From Nocardia vermiculata NBRC 100427 (GTDB taxonomy: Bacteria > Actinomycetota > Actinomycetes > Mycobacteriales > Mycobacteriaceae), in NCBI RefSeq assembly GCF_001613265.1, contig NZ_BDCA01000016.1, positions 62,001 to 126,000 on the forward strand: a DNA stretch of 64,000 bases, in the 5' to 3' direction. Below the pieces are notes generated by a model. It was given only the letters and a program-made list of their open reading frames with translations. It was not told the origin of the DNA and made no database searches. How positions within the stretch are numbered: the first letter of the stretch is position 1; each line of letters opens with the position of its first letter. A program made the translations under genes and the position numbers. Positions 32,083 through 39,684 of the stretch are shown piece after piece.

Positions 32083-33494
32083 AGCTCAGTAAGTTCGTTC
32101 GCGGCCAGCTGATCACCTTCTCGATCCTGACCATTATCGGCCTGGTCGTCATGTCGGCCAGCTATCTGCACCTTCCCGCGATGGTCGGGATCGGGCGCTA
32201 CAAGGTCACCGTGGAACTCGCGGCGACCGGTGGGCTGTACCAGACGGCGAATGTCGCCTATCGCGGAACGAATATCGGCAAGGTCGACAATGTGCAACTC
32301 ACCGAGAACGGGGTGAGTGCGCATCTGTCGATCAACAGCAAGTACAAGGTTCCGTCCGATGTCGACGCGTATGTGAAGAGCGTGTCGGCGATCGGTGAGC
32401 AGTACGTCGATCTGGTCCCGGTGGATGACCCACAAGGTGGGAGTCTGCACGACGGATCCGTGATTCCGGTGCAGCGCACCAAACTTCCGCAGGATGTCGG
32501 GGAGATGCTCGACCAGGCCGATCGCTTGTTGTCCTCGGTCGCCGATACCCAGCTGCGGCAGGTGATCGACGACGCGTTCGTTGCCTTCAACGGCGCCGGC
32601 CCGGATCTGCAGCGCCTCATCGATTCCGCCTCACTGCTGGTCCAGGAGGCCAAGGCGAACACCGGCGAGACCAAGGATCTGCTCGCGAAGCTCGGACCGC
32701 TGCTCGATACCCAGAACCGGTCCGCCGACGATATCCGGGCCTGGACGCAGAATCTGGCCACGGTCACCGACCAGCTGCGGGAGCACGATCCCTCGTTGCG
32801 ACAGCTGATCGAACGGACCCCGTCGGCGGCGCAGAAGATCAGCTCCACGTTCCAGGATCTGCAGCCCACCCTGCCGATCCTGCTGTCGAACCTGATCTCG
32901 GTCGGCCAGGTCGGAGTGACCTACCACGCCGGTCTGGAACAGATCCTGGTCGTGTTCCCGCCGATGATCGCGGCGCTGCTGACCGCGGCCAAGAGCGGCC
33001 CGGCCAAGTACGGTGCCAAGGCGGACTTCATGCTCGGCCTGAACGATCCGCCCGGATGTACCACCGGCTTCCTGCCGCCGGATCAGCGCCGGTCGGCTGC
33101 GGATTTCAGCGTCCCGGACACTCCGGAGCTGTACTGCAAGATTTCGCAGGATTCGGCGACCGCGGTACGAGGTATTCGCAACTTCCCGTGTGCCGATGTG
33201 CCGGGCAAGCGTGCTCCGTCGCCGGCCCTGTGTCATGATCCGCAGGGCTATGTGCCGGAGGGCAACAATCCTCCGTTCGGTCCGCCGCAGCCGGTGGCAC
33301 CGTCCGGCGAGCCTGCGGCAACCCCGCCGGCGGACACCCACCCGGCGTCCTTCAGCAACAGGCAGTACGACCCGAAAACCGCAACCTTCACCGGGCCGGA
33401 CGGTCGCACCTACCGACAGGGCAACGTCGGTCCCGACGGATCGGGCACGGTACCGTCGAGCTGGCAGACGATGCTCGAGGAGCAGCAACGATGA
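32079..33494 (+). CDS. mce4F: Mce4F, MlaD-domain sterol transport protein
   Basis: A 471-residue Mce protein, the last of the six. Anchor FVRGQLITFSILTIIGLVVM (about 5-25), MCE domain with AATGGLYQTANVAYRGTNIG, helical body, then a cysteine-containing C-terminal domain (DPPGCTTGFLPPDQR, PELYCKIS, FPCADVPGKRAPSPALCHD). A Pro-rich stretch and FTGPDGRTYRQGNVG finish it, a signature of mycobacterial Mce F chains. It overlaps its neighbours by four bases on both sides. Confidence 0.95.
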   Translation: MKLSKFVRGQLITFSILTIIGLVVMSASYLHLPAMVGIGRYKVTVELAATGGLYQTANVAYRGTNIGKVDNVQLTENGVSAHLSINSKYKVPSDVDAYVKSVSAIGEQYVDLVPVDDPQGGSLHDGSVIPVQRTKLPQDVGEMLDQADRLLSSVADTQLRQVIDDAFVAFNGAGPDLQRLIDSASLLVQEAKANTGETKDLLAKLGPLLDTQNRSADDIRAWTQNLATVTDQLREHDPSLRQLIERTPSAAQKISSTFQDLQPTLPILLSNLISVGQVGVTYHAGLEQILVVFPPMIAALLTAAKSGPAKYGAKADFMLGLNDPPGCTTGFLPPDQRRSAADFSVPDTPELYCKISQDSATAVRGIRNFPCADVPGKRAPSPALCHDPQGYVPEGNNPPFGPPQPVAPSGEPAATPPADTHPASFSNRQYDPKTATFTGPDGRTYRQGNVGPDGSGTVPSSWQTMLEEQQR

Positions 33495-34396
33495 GCGAAT
33501 CCAAAGATATCGAGGGCCGAACTCGACGTCGCGCGGTACGCACGGCGGGGCCGGTCAAGGGTGGAAACGCGCCCGAGGTGCAGAGTGTGGCGGTGACCTC
33601 CGGCACCGGTGGTAGTGCCGCCGGTACGACGGCGGATACCGACAGCACGGTAAAGCTGGGCACCGCTTCGGCTACCACCGGGAAAACGGGTAGCGCGGAC
33701 GCCGACAGCACCGCGAAGCTGAGCACCGCCGGCACCGCTGAGTCGGGCGCCGTGGCCGCGTCCGATCCCACGGTGAAGGTGGCTACCGCTGCGGACGAGG
33801 ACGCGACGGTGAAGCTCGCGTCCTCCGCGGCGGACGGCAGTGACACCGATGCCGGGGACCCAGCGGACCCCGAGGACCCCGCCGCGGATGCTGCACAGCA
33901 GTCCCGACGGCTGGGCAAGCTGGGGTGGGCCGCCGCGGTCGTCGCCGTGATCTCGTTGGTCGGCCTGCTCGGTGCGGGCGGGTTCTACTTCTATCACGAT
34001 CATCAGGCGAACACGCTGGCCGAACGCCGCGCGGACTACGTCCAGACCGCGAAACAGGCCGTGCTGAACCTCAGCAATATCAAGGGTGACAGCGCGCAGC
34101 AGGACATCGACCGCGTGCTCGCCGTCGCCTCCGGGCCGCTCCAACAGGAGTACTCCCAGCGCAAGGATGCCTACGCCAAGGTCATCGAGCAGGCGAAGGT
34201 GCAGGCCAGCGGTGAGATCATCGAGGCCGCGCTGGAGAGTTCCGACGACCACACCGCGCGCGTGCTGGTCGCCGCCAAGCAGACCCTGACCAACGCCGGG
34301 TCACCGGAACCGCAACAGCGGTACTACCGCTTCCGCGTCACCGTGACCCGCGACAATGGGCACACCACTGCCTCACAGGTGGAGTTCGTGGCATGA
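33491..34396 (+). CDS. mam4A: Mce-associated membrane protein (Mam4A-like) with repeated cytosolic N-terminus
   Basis: A 301-residue protein. The first 140 residues are Ala/Thr/Asp-rich and hold four spaced copies of D-x-T-[VA]-K-[LV] (at Asp51, Asp72, Asp92 and Asp104). A membrane helix follows (about 143-172, GWAAAVVAVISLVGLLGAGG), then an NTF2-like periplasmic domain (about 180-300) ending YYRFRVTVTRDNG. This is the layout of Mce-associated proteins, which stabilise Mce complexes (compare Rv3493c/Rv3492c and OmamA). The long repetitive N-terminal tail is unusual for the family. Confidence 0.88.
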   Translation: MSESKDIEGRTRRRAVRTAGPVKGGNAPEVQSVAVTSGTGGSAAGTTADTDSTVKLGTASATTGKTGSADADSTAKLSTAGTAESGAVAASDPTVKVATAADEDATVKLASSAADGSDTDAGDPADPEDPAADAAQQSRRLGKLGWAAAVVAVISLVGLLGAGGFYFYHDHQANTLAERRADYVQTAKQAVLNLSNIKGDSAQQDIDRVLAVASGPLQQEYSQRKDAYAKVIEQAKVQASGEIIEAALESSDDHTARVLVAAKQTLTNAGSPEPQQRYYRFRVTVTRDNGHTTASQVEFVA

Positions 34397-34881
34397 GAAA
34401 TAAACTGCGCCCCATTCTGATCGTCTCGGCCGCGGTGCTGTTCGTGGCGGCACTCGCCGTCGGCGGCTTCACCGGCTTCACCTACTGGTCCGATCAGCAG
34501 ACCGAGAATGCTCGGACCGACTCCGTCGACGCCGCGCGGCGCACGGTTCAGGCCATGTTCAGCTACGACTATCACACCGTCGACAAAGAGCTGCCGAAGT
34601 CCGCGGACAACCTCACCCCCGAGTTCCGCAAGGACTACCTCAAGCTCGTCAACGAGGTGATCGCCAAGGGAGCCAAGGAGAAGGAGCTCACGGTCAAGGC
34701 GAACACCCAGGCGAGCGGTGTGGTGACGGTGGACCGATCGCACGCCGTGGTGCTGGTGTACCTGAACCAGATCACCACCGGTAAGGACTCGCCGCAGGGC
34801 GCGGTCACCCCGAGCCGGGTGCGGGTGAGCATGGATAAGCAGGACGGCCGCTGGCTGGCCTCGGAGGTCACGCCGATCTAG
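34393..34881 (+). CDS. mam4B: Mce-associated membrane protein (Mam4B-like)
   Basis: A 162-residue protein with an N-terminal anchor (about 6-30, ILIVSAAVLFVAALAVGGFT) and a periplasmic NTF2-like domain (about 40-162) with MFSYDYHTVDKELPKSADNL and a closing VRVSMDKQDGRWLASEV strand. It is shorter than its upstream partner because it lacks the cytosolic tail. Last gene of the mce4 operon; it overlaps mam4A by four bases. Confidence 0.9.
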   Translation: MRNKLRPILIVSAAVLFVAALAVGGFTGFTYWSDQQTENARTDSVDAARRTVQAMFSYDYHTVDKELPKSADNLTPEFRKDYLKLVNEVIAKGAKEKELTVKANTQASGVVTVDRSHAVVLVYLNQITTGKDSPQGAVTPSRVRVSMDKQDGRWLASEVTPI

Positions 34882-35277
34882 CCGACGGGCCCCGAGTATC
34901 CGACACCGCCTTAAGCGAAGTTCGCCCTCCTCGTTAAGCGCGCGCGCATACCGTCGGTGACACAGCGATTCCGAGGCGGGATCGGTGGTCGATTCCGATA
35001 CGGTCGCGACGAACATCCCGCTGGTGAACGCGCCTGCGCCGCGCGGCCGGTATGCCGTGCGGTGCACCGGGCGGGTGCGGCGGAATCCGGGGTGTGCGGT
35101 AGCGGCGACCGCTCGGCCCCGGCGGAGGCCAGGACCGAGATTCGGTGATGCGGGCGCCACGGAAGCGGATGCGGGCGGTCGGTTCGAAGGGTGCACCCGC
35201 CTCGGATCGCTGTGCGGTCGAAGGTCTCTGCTCGCTGTGCGGTCGAAGGTCTCTGCTTGCTGTGCGATCAGGCTGCG
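34882..35277. other. Intergenic region between mam4B and otsA, convergent
   Basis: No supported gene in 396 bases. The first 60 bases carry cttaagcg and gttaagcg, two short similar blocks 25 bases apart. The last 70 bases hold a 25-base tandem repeat. In M. tuberculosis Rv3491 occupies this place; no equivalent frame is seen here. I found no strong terminator hairpin, unlike at other convergent pairs in the window. Confidence 0.5.
35207..35270. repeat. 25-base tandem repeat beside the otsA stop
   Basis: Two identical 25-base units (35207-35231 and 35232-35256, tcgctgtgcggtcgaaggtc followed by tctgc) are followed by a partial, diverged third unit (ttgctgtgcgatca, 35257-35270). The otsA stop codon lies eight bases further on. 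Confidence 0.9.
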
Positions 35278-36825
35278 TCAGCGATCCTTCTCGTCCGTGT
35301 TGTCCGGCAGGAGTGCGCTGCCCGCCACCCGGTCCTGGGCCAGCGAATCGAGGAATGCGCGCGCCCACCGGTCCACATCGTGGGCGAGGACCTGCCGTCG
35401 CAGCGACCGCATCCGCCGGCGTTTGGCCTCGGGATCGTCTTCGATCGCGGACATGATCGCATTCTCGACGCTGTCCAGATCATGCGGATTACACAGATAG
35501 GCCTGCCGCAACTCGGCTGCGGCGCCGGTGAATTCACTCAGTACCAGGGCGCCGTTGACACCGCTGCGCGCGGCCACGTACTCCTTGGCCACCAGGTTCA
35601 TTCCGTCCCGCAGCGGCGTCACCAGCATGACGTCGGCGGCGACGAAGAAGGCGACCAGTTCCTCACGCGGAATGGGCCGGTGCAGGTAGTGGACGAAGGG
35701 GTAACCGACGCGGGAGAATTCGCCGTTGATGCGGCCCACCTGGCGCTCTATATCGCCGCGCATCTGGATATAGCTCTCGACCCGTTCGCGGCTCGGCGTC
35801 GCCAGCTGCACCATGACGGTCTCGGAGGGATCCAGGCGCCCGTCGTGCAGGAGTTCCTGCAGGGCGGCCAGGCGTATGTCGATGCCCTTGGTGTAGTCGA
35901 GGCGGTCCACGCCCAGCAGGATGTGCTTGGGATTGCCGAGTTCCGAACGGATCTGGGCGGCCCGCTCGCGCACCGAACGCCGGCGCGACAGTTCGTCCAG
36001 ACCGGCCGAGGCGATGGAAATCGGGAAGGCACCGACCCGCACGGTGCGGAAACCTACCTGCACCACACCGAGTTTGGATCGCACGCCGACTGTGCCCCGC
36101 GAAGTCGGCTGTCCGGCAAGACGTCTGGCCAGGAACAGGAAGTTCTGCGCACCGCCGGGCAGATGGAATCCGATCAGGTCGGCGCCCAGTAGACCCTCCA
36201 CGATCTCGGTGCGCCACGGCAGCTGCATGAACAGCTCCACCGGTGGGAACGGGATGTGCAGGAAGAAACCGATCGTCAGATCCGGTCGCAGCATCCGCAG
36301 CATCTTGGGGACCAGTTGCAGCTGATAGTCCTGTACCCACACCGTCGCGCCCTCGGCCGCCACCTTCGCGGTGTACTCGGCGAAGCGCCGGTTCACCTCG
36401 ACGTAGGCCGACCACCAGTCACGGTGGTACTCCGGCCGCACGATCACGTCGTGATACAGCGGCCAGAGGGTGCCGTTGGAGAAGCCCTCGTAGTAGTCGG
36501 CGACCTCGGCGGCGGACAGTGGAACCGGATACAGCTCCAGTCCGTCCTCGATGATCGGATCGACGTCCACATCGGGCACCCCGGCCCAACCGACCCAGGC
36601 GCCATTGTTACTGCGCAGCACGGGTTCGAGCGCCGTGACGAGACCACCGGGGCTTCGCTTCCAGCGCTTGGTTCCGTCCGGGAGATGCTCGAGGTCCACC
36701 GGCAGCCGATTGGCGACCACCACGAATCCCGACCCGGCGCTCCCGGGCGGATCCTTCGGCGCGGATCCGGGTTCCGGCTGAGCGTCTGATGATCGATCGG
36801 TGCGTTTGTCGCTCGTATGGTCCAC
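35278..36825 (-). CDS. otsA: Trehalose-6-phosphate synthase (OtsA)
   Basis: A 515-residue GT20 enzyme that joins UDP- or GDP/ADP-glucose to glucose-6-phosphate, the first step of trehalose synthesis. Motifs are FVVVANRLPVDLE near residue 35, V-W-V-Q-D-Y-Q-L near 185, FFLHIPFPP (substrate loop), GVDRLDYTKGID and the late DGMNLVAKEYVA nucleotide-binding segment. The N-terminal 32 residues are polar and outside the fold. The GTG start at 36825 has GGAGG eight bases upstream. It lies convergent to the mce4 operon exactly as Rv3490 does. Trehalose feeds trehalose mycolates in this group. Confidence 0.95.
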   Translation of the reverse strand: MDHTSDKRTDRSSDAQPEPGSAPKDPPGSAGSGFVVVANRLPVDLEHLPDGTKRWKRSPGGLVTALEPVLRSNNGAWVGWAGVPDVDVDPIIEDGLELYPVPLSAAEVADYYEGFSNGTLWPLYHDVIVRPEYHRDWWSAYVEVNRRFAEYTAKVAAEGATVWVQDYQLQLVPKMLRMLRPDLTIGFFLHIPFPPVELFMQLPWRTEIVEGLLGADLIGFHLPGGAQNFLFLARRLAGQPTSRGTVGVRSKLGVVQVGFRTVRVGAFPISIASAGLDELSRRRSVRERAAQIRSELGNPKHILLGVDRLDYTKGIDIRLAALQELLHDGRLDPSETVMVQLATPSRERVESYIQMRGDIERQVGRINGEFSRVGYPFVHYLHRPIPREELVAFFVAADVMLVTPLRDGMNLVAKEYVAARSGVNGALVLSEFTGAAAELRQAYLCNPHDLDSVENAIMSAIEDDPEAKRRRMRSLRRQVLAHDVDRWARAFLDSLAQDRVAGSALLPDNTDEKDR

Positions 36826-36916
36826 TGCTGGATCCTCCGGTCGCCGAAATGGCGGAGCTAGGCGTGGGATTTCAGTTGTAATACGGCCGGAACGGCTGTG
36901 GTCCGGCTCGAAGGGG

Positions 36917-37084
36917 TTATTCGGTGCGGGCGCTGGGACCGATTCCGAGCATCGACAGCAGCATCCGGCACTCGTCTGCGTCGGTGGCGTAGGCGGCCAC
37001 TACGCGCTGTGCCTGTCGTGCGGTCTCGTCGGCGAGCGGTTCCAGGTCGTCGTCCGCGATGTCGTTGGCGCTCTTCGCGGCCAT
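36917..37084 (-). CDS. Small acidic protein, 55 residues, upstream of otsA
   Basis: A short soluble protein, MAAKSANDIADDDLEPLADE at the N-terminus then TARQAQRVVAAYATDADEC, ending MLLSMLGIGPSARTE. It is mostly helical and acidic. The start has GAGAGGA seven bases upstream. It lies 91 bases upstream of otsA on the same strand. M. tuberculosis Rv3489, also a short unknown protein, is in the equivalent place, so this is probably a conserved companion of otsA. Function unknown. Confidence 0.7.
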   Translation of the reverse strand: MAAKSANDIADDDLEPLADETARQAQRVVAAYATDADECRMLLSMLGIGPSARTE

Positions 37085-37335
37085 CGTCGTGTCCTCTCGG
37101 CTCGGGGTCGTAGCACGGCGGTGCGGTTCGTTCCGTCGTGTGTCGGCGCCGTGCGTTGTCAATGGTATCGGGCGCGTCGATTTCCCCCGCCGGGTTGTAT
37201 CGACCGCTGCCGAACCGCAACAGCGGCGGGCGAAACCGGTCACACCGGCGAAACGCCCACGCCACGTCAACCTATACCGTGGATGAGGTGGGTGAATCTC
37301 GCCCGCCGGAATCGAGTGGAAAGGGTCACAGCATC

Positions 37336-38175
37336 ATGCCGTTGGCCACGGTGAATGGAATCTCGCTGAACTACCAGGTGAAGGGAGACAAGGCCAAAGG
37401 CACCGACACCAAAGGCGCCGCTCCGCTGGTCGTGCTGATCATGGGGACCGGAAGTCCCGGGCGGGTATGGGAGCTGCATCAGGTTCCCGCCCTGGTCGCG
37501 GCCGGTTACCGGGTCTGCACCTTCGACAACCGCGGTATCGCCCCTTCCTATGAGGCCGCCGATGGCATGACCATCGACGAATTGGTCGCCGATACCGCCG
37601 CGCTGATCGAATATCTGGACGAAGGCCCGGCGCTGGTGGCCGGCACCTCGATGGGCGCGCGGGTCACGCAGGAGTTGGCTCTGGCCCGCCCCGATCTGGT
37701 GCGTAAGGCGGTCTTCATGGCCGGTCACGCCCGTCTCGATCAATTCCAGAAGACCTTGTCGCTGGGGGAACACGAACTCGATGCCTCCGGCGTGCGGCTG
37801 CCGGCCAAATACGATGCCGCCGTGACCGCCGTGATGAATTTGTCGCCTGCGACCATGGCCGAGCCGAATGCGGCCCGGGACTGGCTGGACCTGTTCGAGT
37901 TCACCGGTGGTCCGGTCACCCCGGGAATCCGGGCGCAGCGGCGGATGGATCACGATTTCGACCGCCTGCAGGCCTACCGCGGGATCAAGGTGCCGTGCCT
38001 GGCCATGGGGTTCGCCGACGACCGGATGATTCCGGCGTATCTGACCAGGGAGCTGGCCGATGTGGTTCCCGACGCCAGGTATCAGGAGATTCCCGATGCC
38101 GGCCACTACGGCTATCTGGAACGTCCGGAGACGGTGAACAAGATCCTGCTCGATTTCTTCGCAGGCTCGAGGTAA
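37336..38175 (+). CDS. Alpha/beta hydrolase
   Basis: A 279-residue alpha/beta hydrolase. MPLATVNGISLNYQVKG begins the fold. The oxyanion loop is IMGTGSPGRVW, the nucleophile elbow G-T-S-M-G-A and the final H lies in PDAGHYGYLERPE. The start is uncertain: 37336 is preceded by GAAAGGG at a slightly long distance. It lies 132 bases before an orphan mbtH gene on the same strand, so a link with a non-ribosomal peptide pathway elsewhere is possible but unproven. Substrate unknown. Confidence 0.82.
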   Translation: MPLATVNGISLNYQVKGDKAKGTDTKGAAPLVVLIMGTGSPGRVWELHQVPALVAAGYRVCTFDNRGIAPSYEAADGMTIDELVADTAALIEYLDEGPALVAGTSMGARVTQELALARPDLVRKAVFMAGHARLDQFQKTLSLGEHELDASGVRLPAKYDAAVTAVMNLSPATMAEPNAARDWLDLFEFTGGPVTPGIRAQRRMDHDFDRLQAYRGIKVPCLAMGFADDRMIPAYLTRELADVVPDARYQEIPDAGHYGYLERPETVNKILLDFFAGSR

Positions 38176-38200
38176 TCACCACACGTAACGCTGGTCTTGC

Positions 38201-38206
38201 TAGGGT
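38201..38206 (+). promoter_or_regulatory. Possible -10 box for mbtH
   Basis: TAGGGT at 38201-38206 lies 101 bases before the mbtH start. No clear -35 box is seen, so the call is weak. Confidence 0.35.
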
Positions 38207-38307
38207 CGACAACATCGGTAGGGGCAACGCTCGGGTCGGCTTCGATTCCGGCGCGAGCCCAGCGCCCCGCACTGTCCGTACACAGCGCCAGTATCCAGTG
38301 AGGTGAA

Positions 38308-38550
38308 ATGAGCACCAACCCCTTCGACGACGAGGACGGCCGCTTCTTCGTTCTGGTCAACGACGAGGAGCAGCACTCCCTGTGGCCTGCTTTCGCCGAG
38401 GTCCCGGCCGGATGGCGAGTTGTGTTCGGCGAGGAGAGCCGCGCCGCCTGCGTCGAGTACGTGGAGAAGAACTGGACGGATATGCGGCCCAAGAGCCTGC
38501 GTGACGCGATGGCCGCGGACGATGCGGCCCGGCAGGGCGCCCAGTCCTGA
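38308..38550 (+). CDS. mbtH: MbtH family protein
   Basis: An 80-residue MbtH-like protein with all hallmarks: NPFDDEDGRFFVLVNDEEQH, S-L-W-P-A-F, PAGW and NWTDMRPKSL with the two conserved tryptophans. MbtH proteins bind adenylation domains of non-ribosomal peptide synthetases and are needed for their folding or activity. GAGGTGAA precedes the ATG. No synthetase is in the window, so it probably serves a siderophore or other NRPS in trans. It is followed by tRNA-Thr. Confidence 0.95.
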   Translation: MSTNPFDDEDGRFFVLVNDEEQHSLWPAFAEVPAGWRVVFGEESRAACVEYVEKNWTDMRPKSLRDAMAADDAARQGAQS

Positions 38551-38692
38551 CCGTGCGGCGCTGCCGCCCGGTGTAACGAGATCGGCGGCTGCGTGAGCCC
38601 TCGGCGAGGGGCTCGCGCGGTCCCCGGTGGCCGGACACCCGGAACATTTTTCGGACGGGCCGCCATCCGGTTATGATTGCACCGCTTCATCC

Positions 38693-38767
38693 GCCTCCTT
38701 AGCTCAGTGGTAGAGCACCGCTCTTGTAAAGCGAAGGTCGTCAGTTCAATCCTGACAGGGGGCTCCA
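38693..38767 (+). tRNA. tRNA-Thr (anticodon UGU)
   Basis: The 75-base sequence folds as a tRNA: acceptor GCCTCCT pairing with AGGGGGC, D arm GCTC-AGTGGTA-GAGC, anticodon loop CTTGTAA with anticodon TGT, T arm with GTTCAATC and an encoded 3' CCA. The anticodon stem has one mismatch at its outer pair. It decodes ACA threonine codons. Confidence 0.95.
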
Positions 38768-38946
38768 TTTGTGAGCGCTGGTCAGGGCCCTGACGGGGGC
38801 TCGGCCGGCGCTCGATTGTTTCCGGCGGGATCGAGCACCGCTGCACTGTCGAGGTCACGGCATTCGGTTCGCCTCGCAGTGGGCTCGCAGGAAACTCCCA
38901 GGCAACGTTCAGCGCATTCGGTGCTGCCGGGTGCACGATAGCGAGC

Positions 38947-39684
38947 ATGAACGGTGTGCCAGGCGATCGAACCCCCGAGGCTCGGGTGCTGGTGGTCGAC
39001 GACGAACCGATGATCGTCGAACTGCTGTCGGTGAGCCTGCGCTATCAAGGTTTCGAGGTAGCGGTCGCCGCCAACGGTGCCGAGGGGCTGGACCGGGCCA
39101 AGCAGTTCCGGCCGGACGCCCTCATCGTCGACGTGATGATGCCGGGCATGGACGGCTTCGGGCTGCTGCGCCGCTTGCGGGCCGACGGGATCGACGCCCC
39201 GGTGCTGTTCCTGACCGCGCGCGACGAGATCGACGACAAGATCACCGGCCTCACCCTCGGTGCCGACGATTACGTCACCAAACCCTTCTCGCTGGAAGAG
39301 GTGGTCGCGCGGCTGCGGGTGATTCTGCGCCGCGCCGGGCACACGGTGGAGGAGAGCAGATCCTCGCGGGTCTGTTTCGAGGACATCGAACTCGACGACG
39401 ACACCCACGAGGTCTGGAAGGCGGGGGAGCCGGTCTCGCTGTCACCGACCGAGTTCACCTTGCTGCGCTACTTCATGATCAACGCCGGCACCGTGCTGAG
39501 CAAGCCGCGCATTCTCGACCACGTGTGGCGCTACGACTTCGGCGGTGAGGTCGGTGTCGTGGAAACCTATGTCTCCTACCTGCGTAAGAAGGTCGACACC
39601 GGACCGGATCGGCTGATCCACACGCTGCGCGGTGTCGGCTACGTGATGCGCGCACCGAACCGGCGCCGGTCCGCGGCGACATGA
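38947..39684 (+). CDS. phoP: PhoP-like OmpR-family response regulator
   Basis: A 245-residue regulator extremely similar to M. tuberculosis PhoP from memory. The receiver (about 12-125) has VLVVDDEPMIVELLSVSL, the phospho-acceptor Asp62 in IVDVMMPGMDGFG and T-K-P-F-S-L. The winged-helix DNA-binding domain (about 145-240) has SPTEFTLLRYF, LSKPRILDHVWRYDFGGEV and TLRGVGYVMR. In mycobacteria PhoP controls complex lipid synthesis, ESX-1 secretion and low-pH responses. It overlaps phoR by four bases. Confidence 0.95.
   Translation: MNGVPGDRTPEARVLVVDDEPMIVELLSVSLRYQGFEVAVAANGAEGLDRAKQFRPDALIVDVMMPGMDGFGLLRRLRADGIDAPVLFLTARDEIDDKITGLTLGADDYVTKPFSLEEVVARLRVILRRAGHTVEESRSSRVCFEDIELDDDTHEVWKAGEPVSLSPTEFTLLRYFMINAGTVLSKPRILDHVWRYDFGGEVGVVETYVSYLRKKVDTGPDRLIHTLRGVGYVMRAPNRRRSAAT

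Noticed and set aside
38693..38946. Mobile element inserted at the tRNA-Thr gene
   Set aside because: No integrase, no repeat of the tRNA 3' end within the window, and phoPR follows as a core block.
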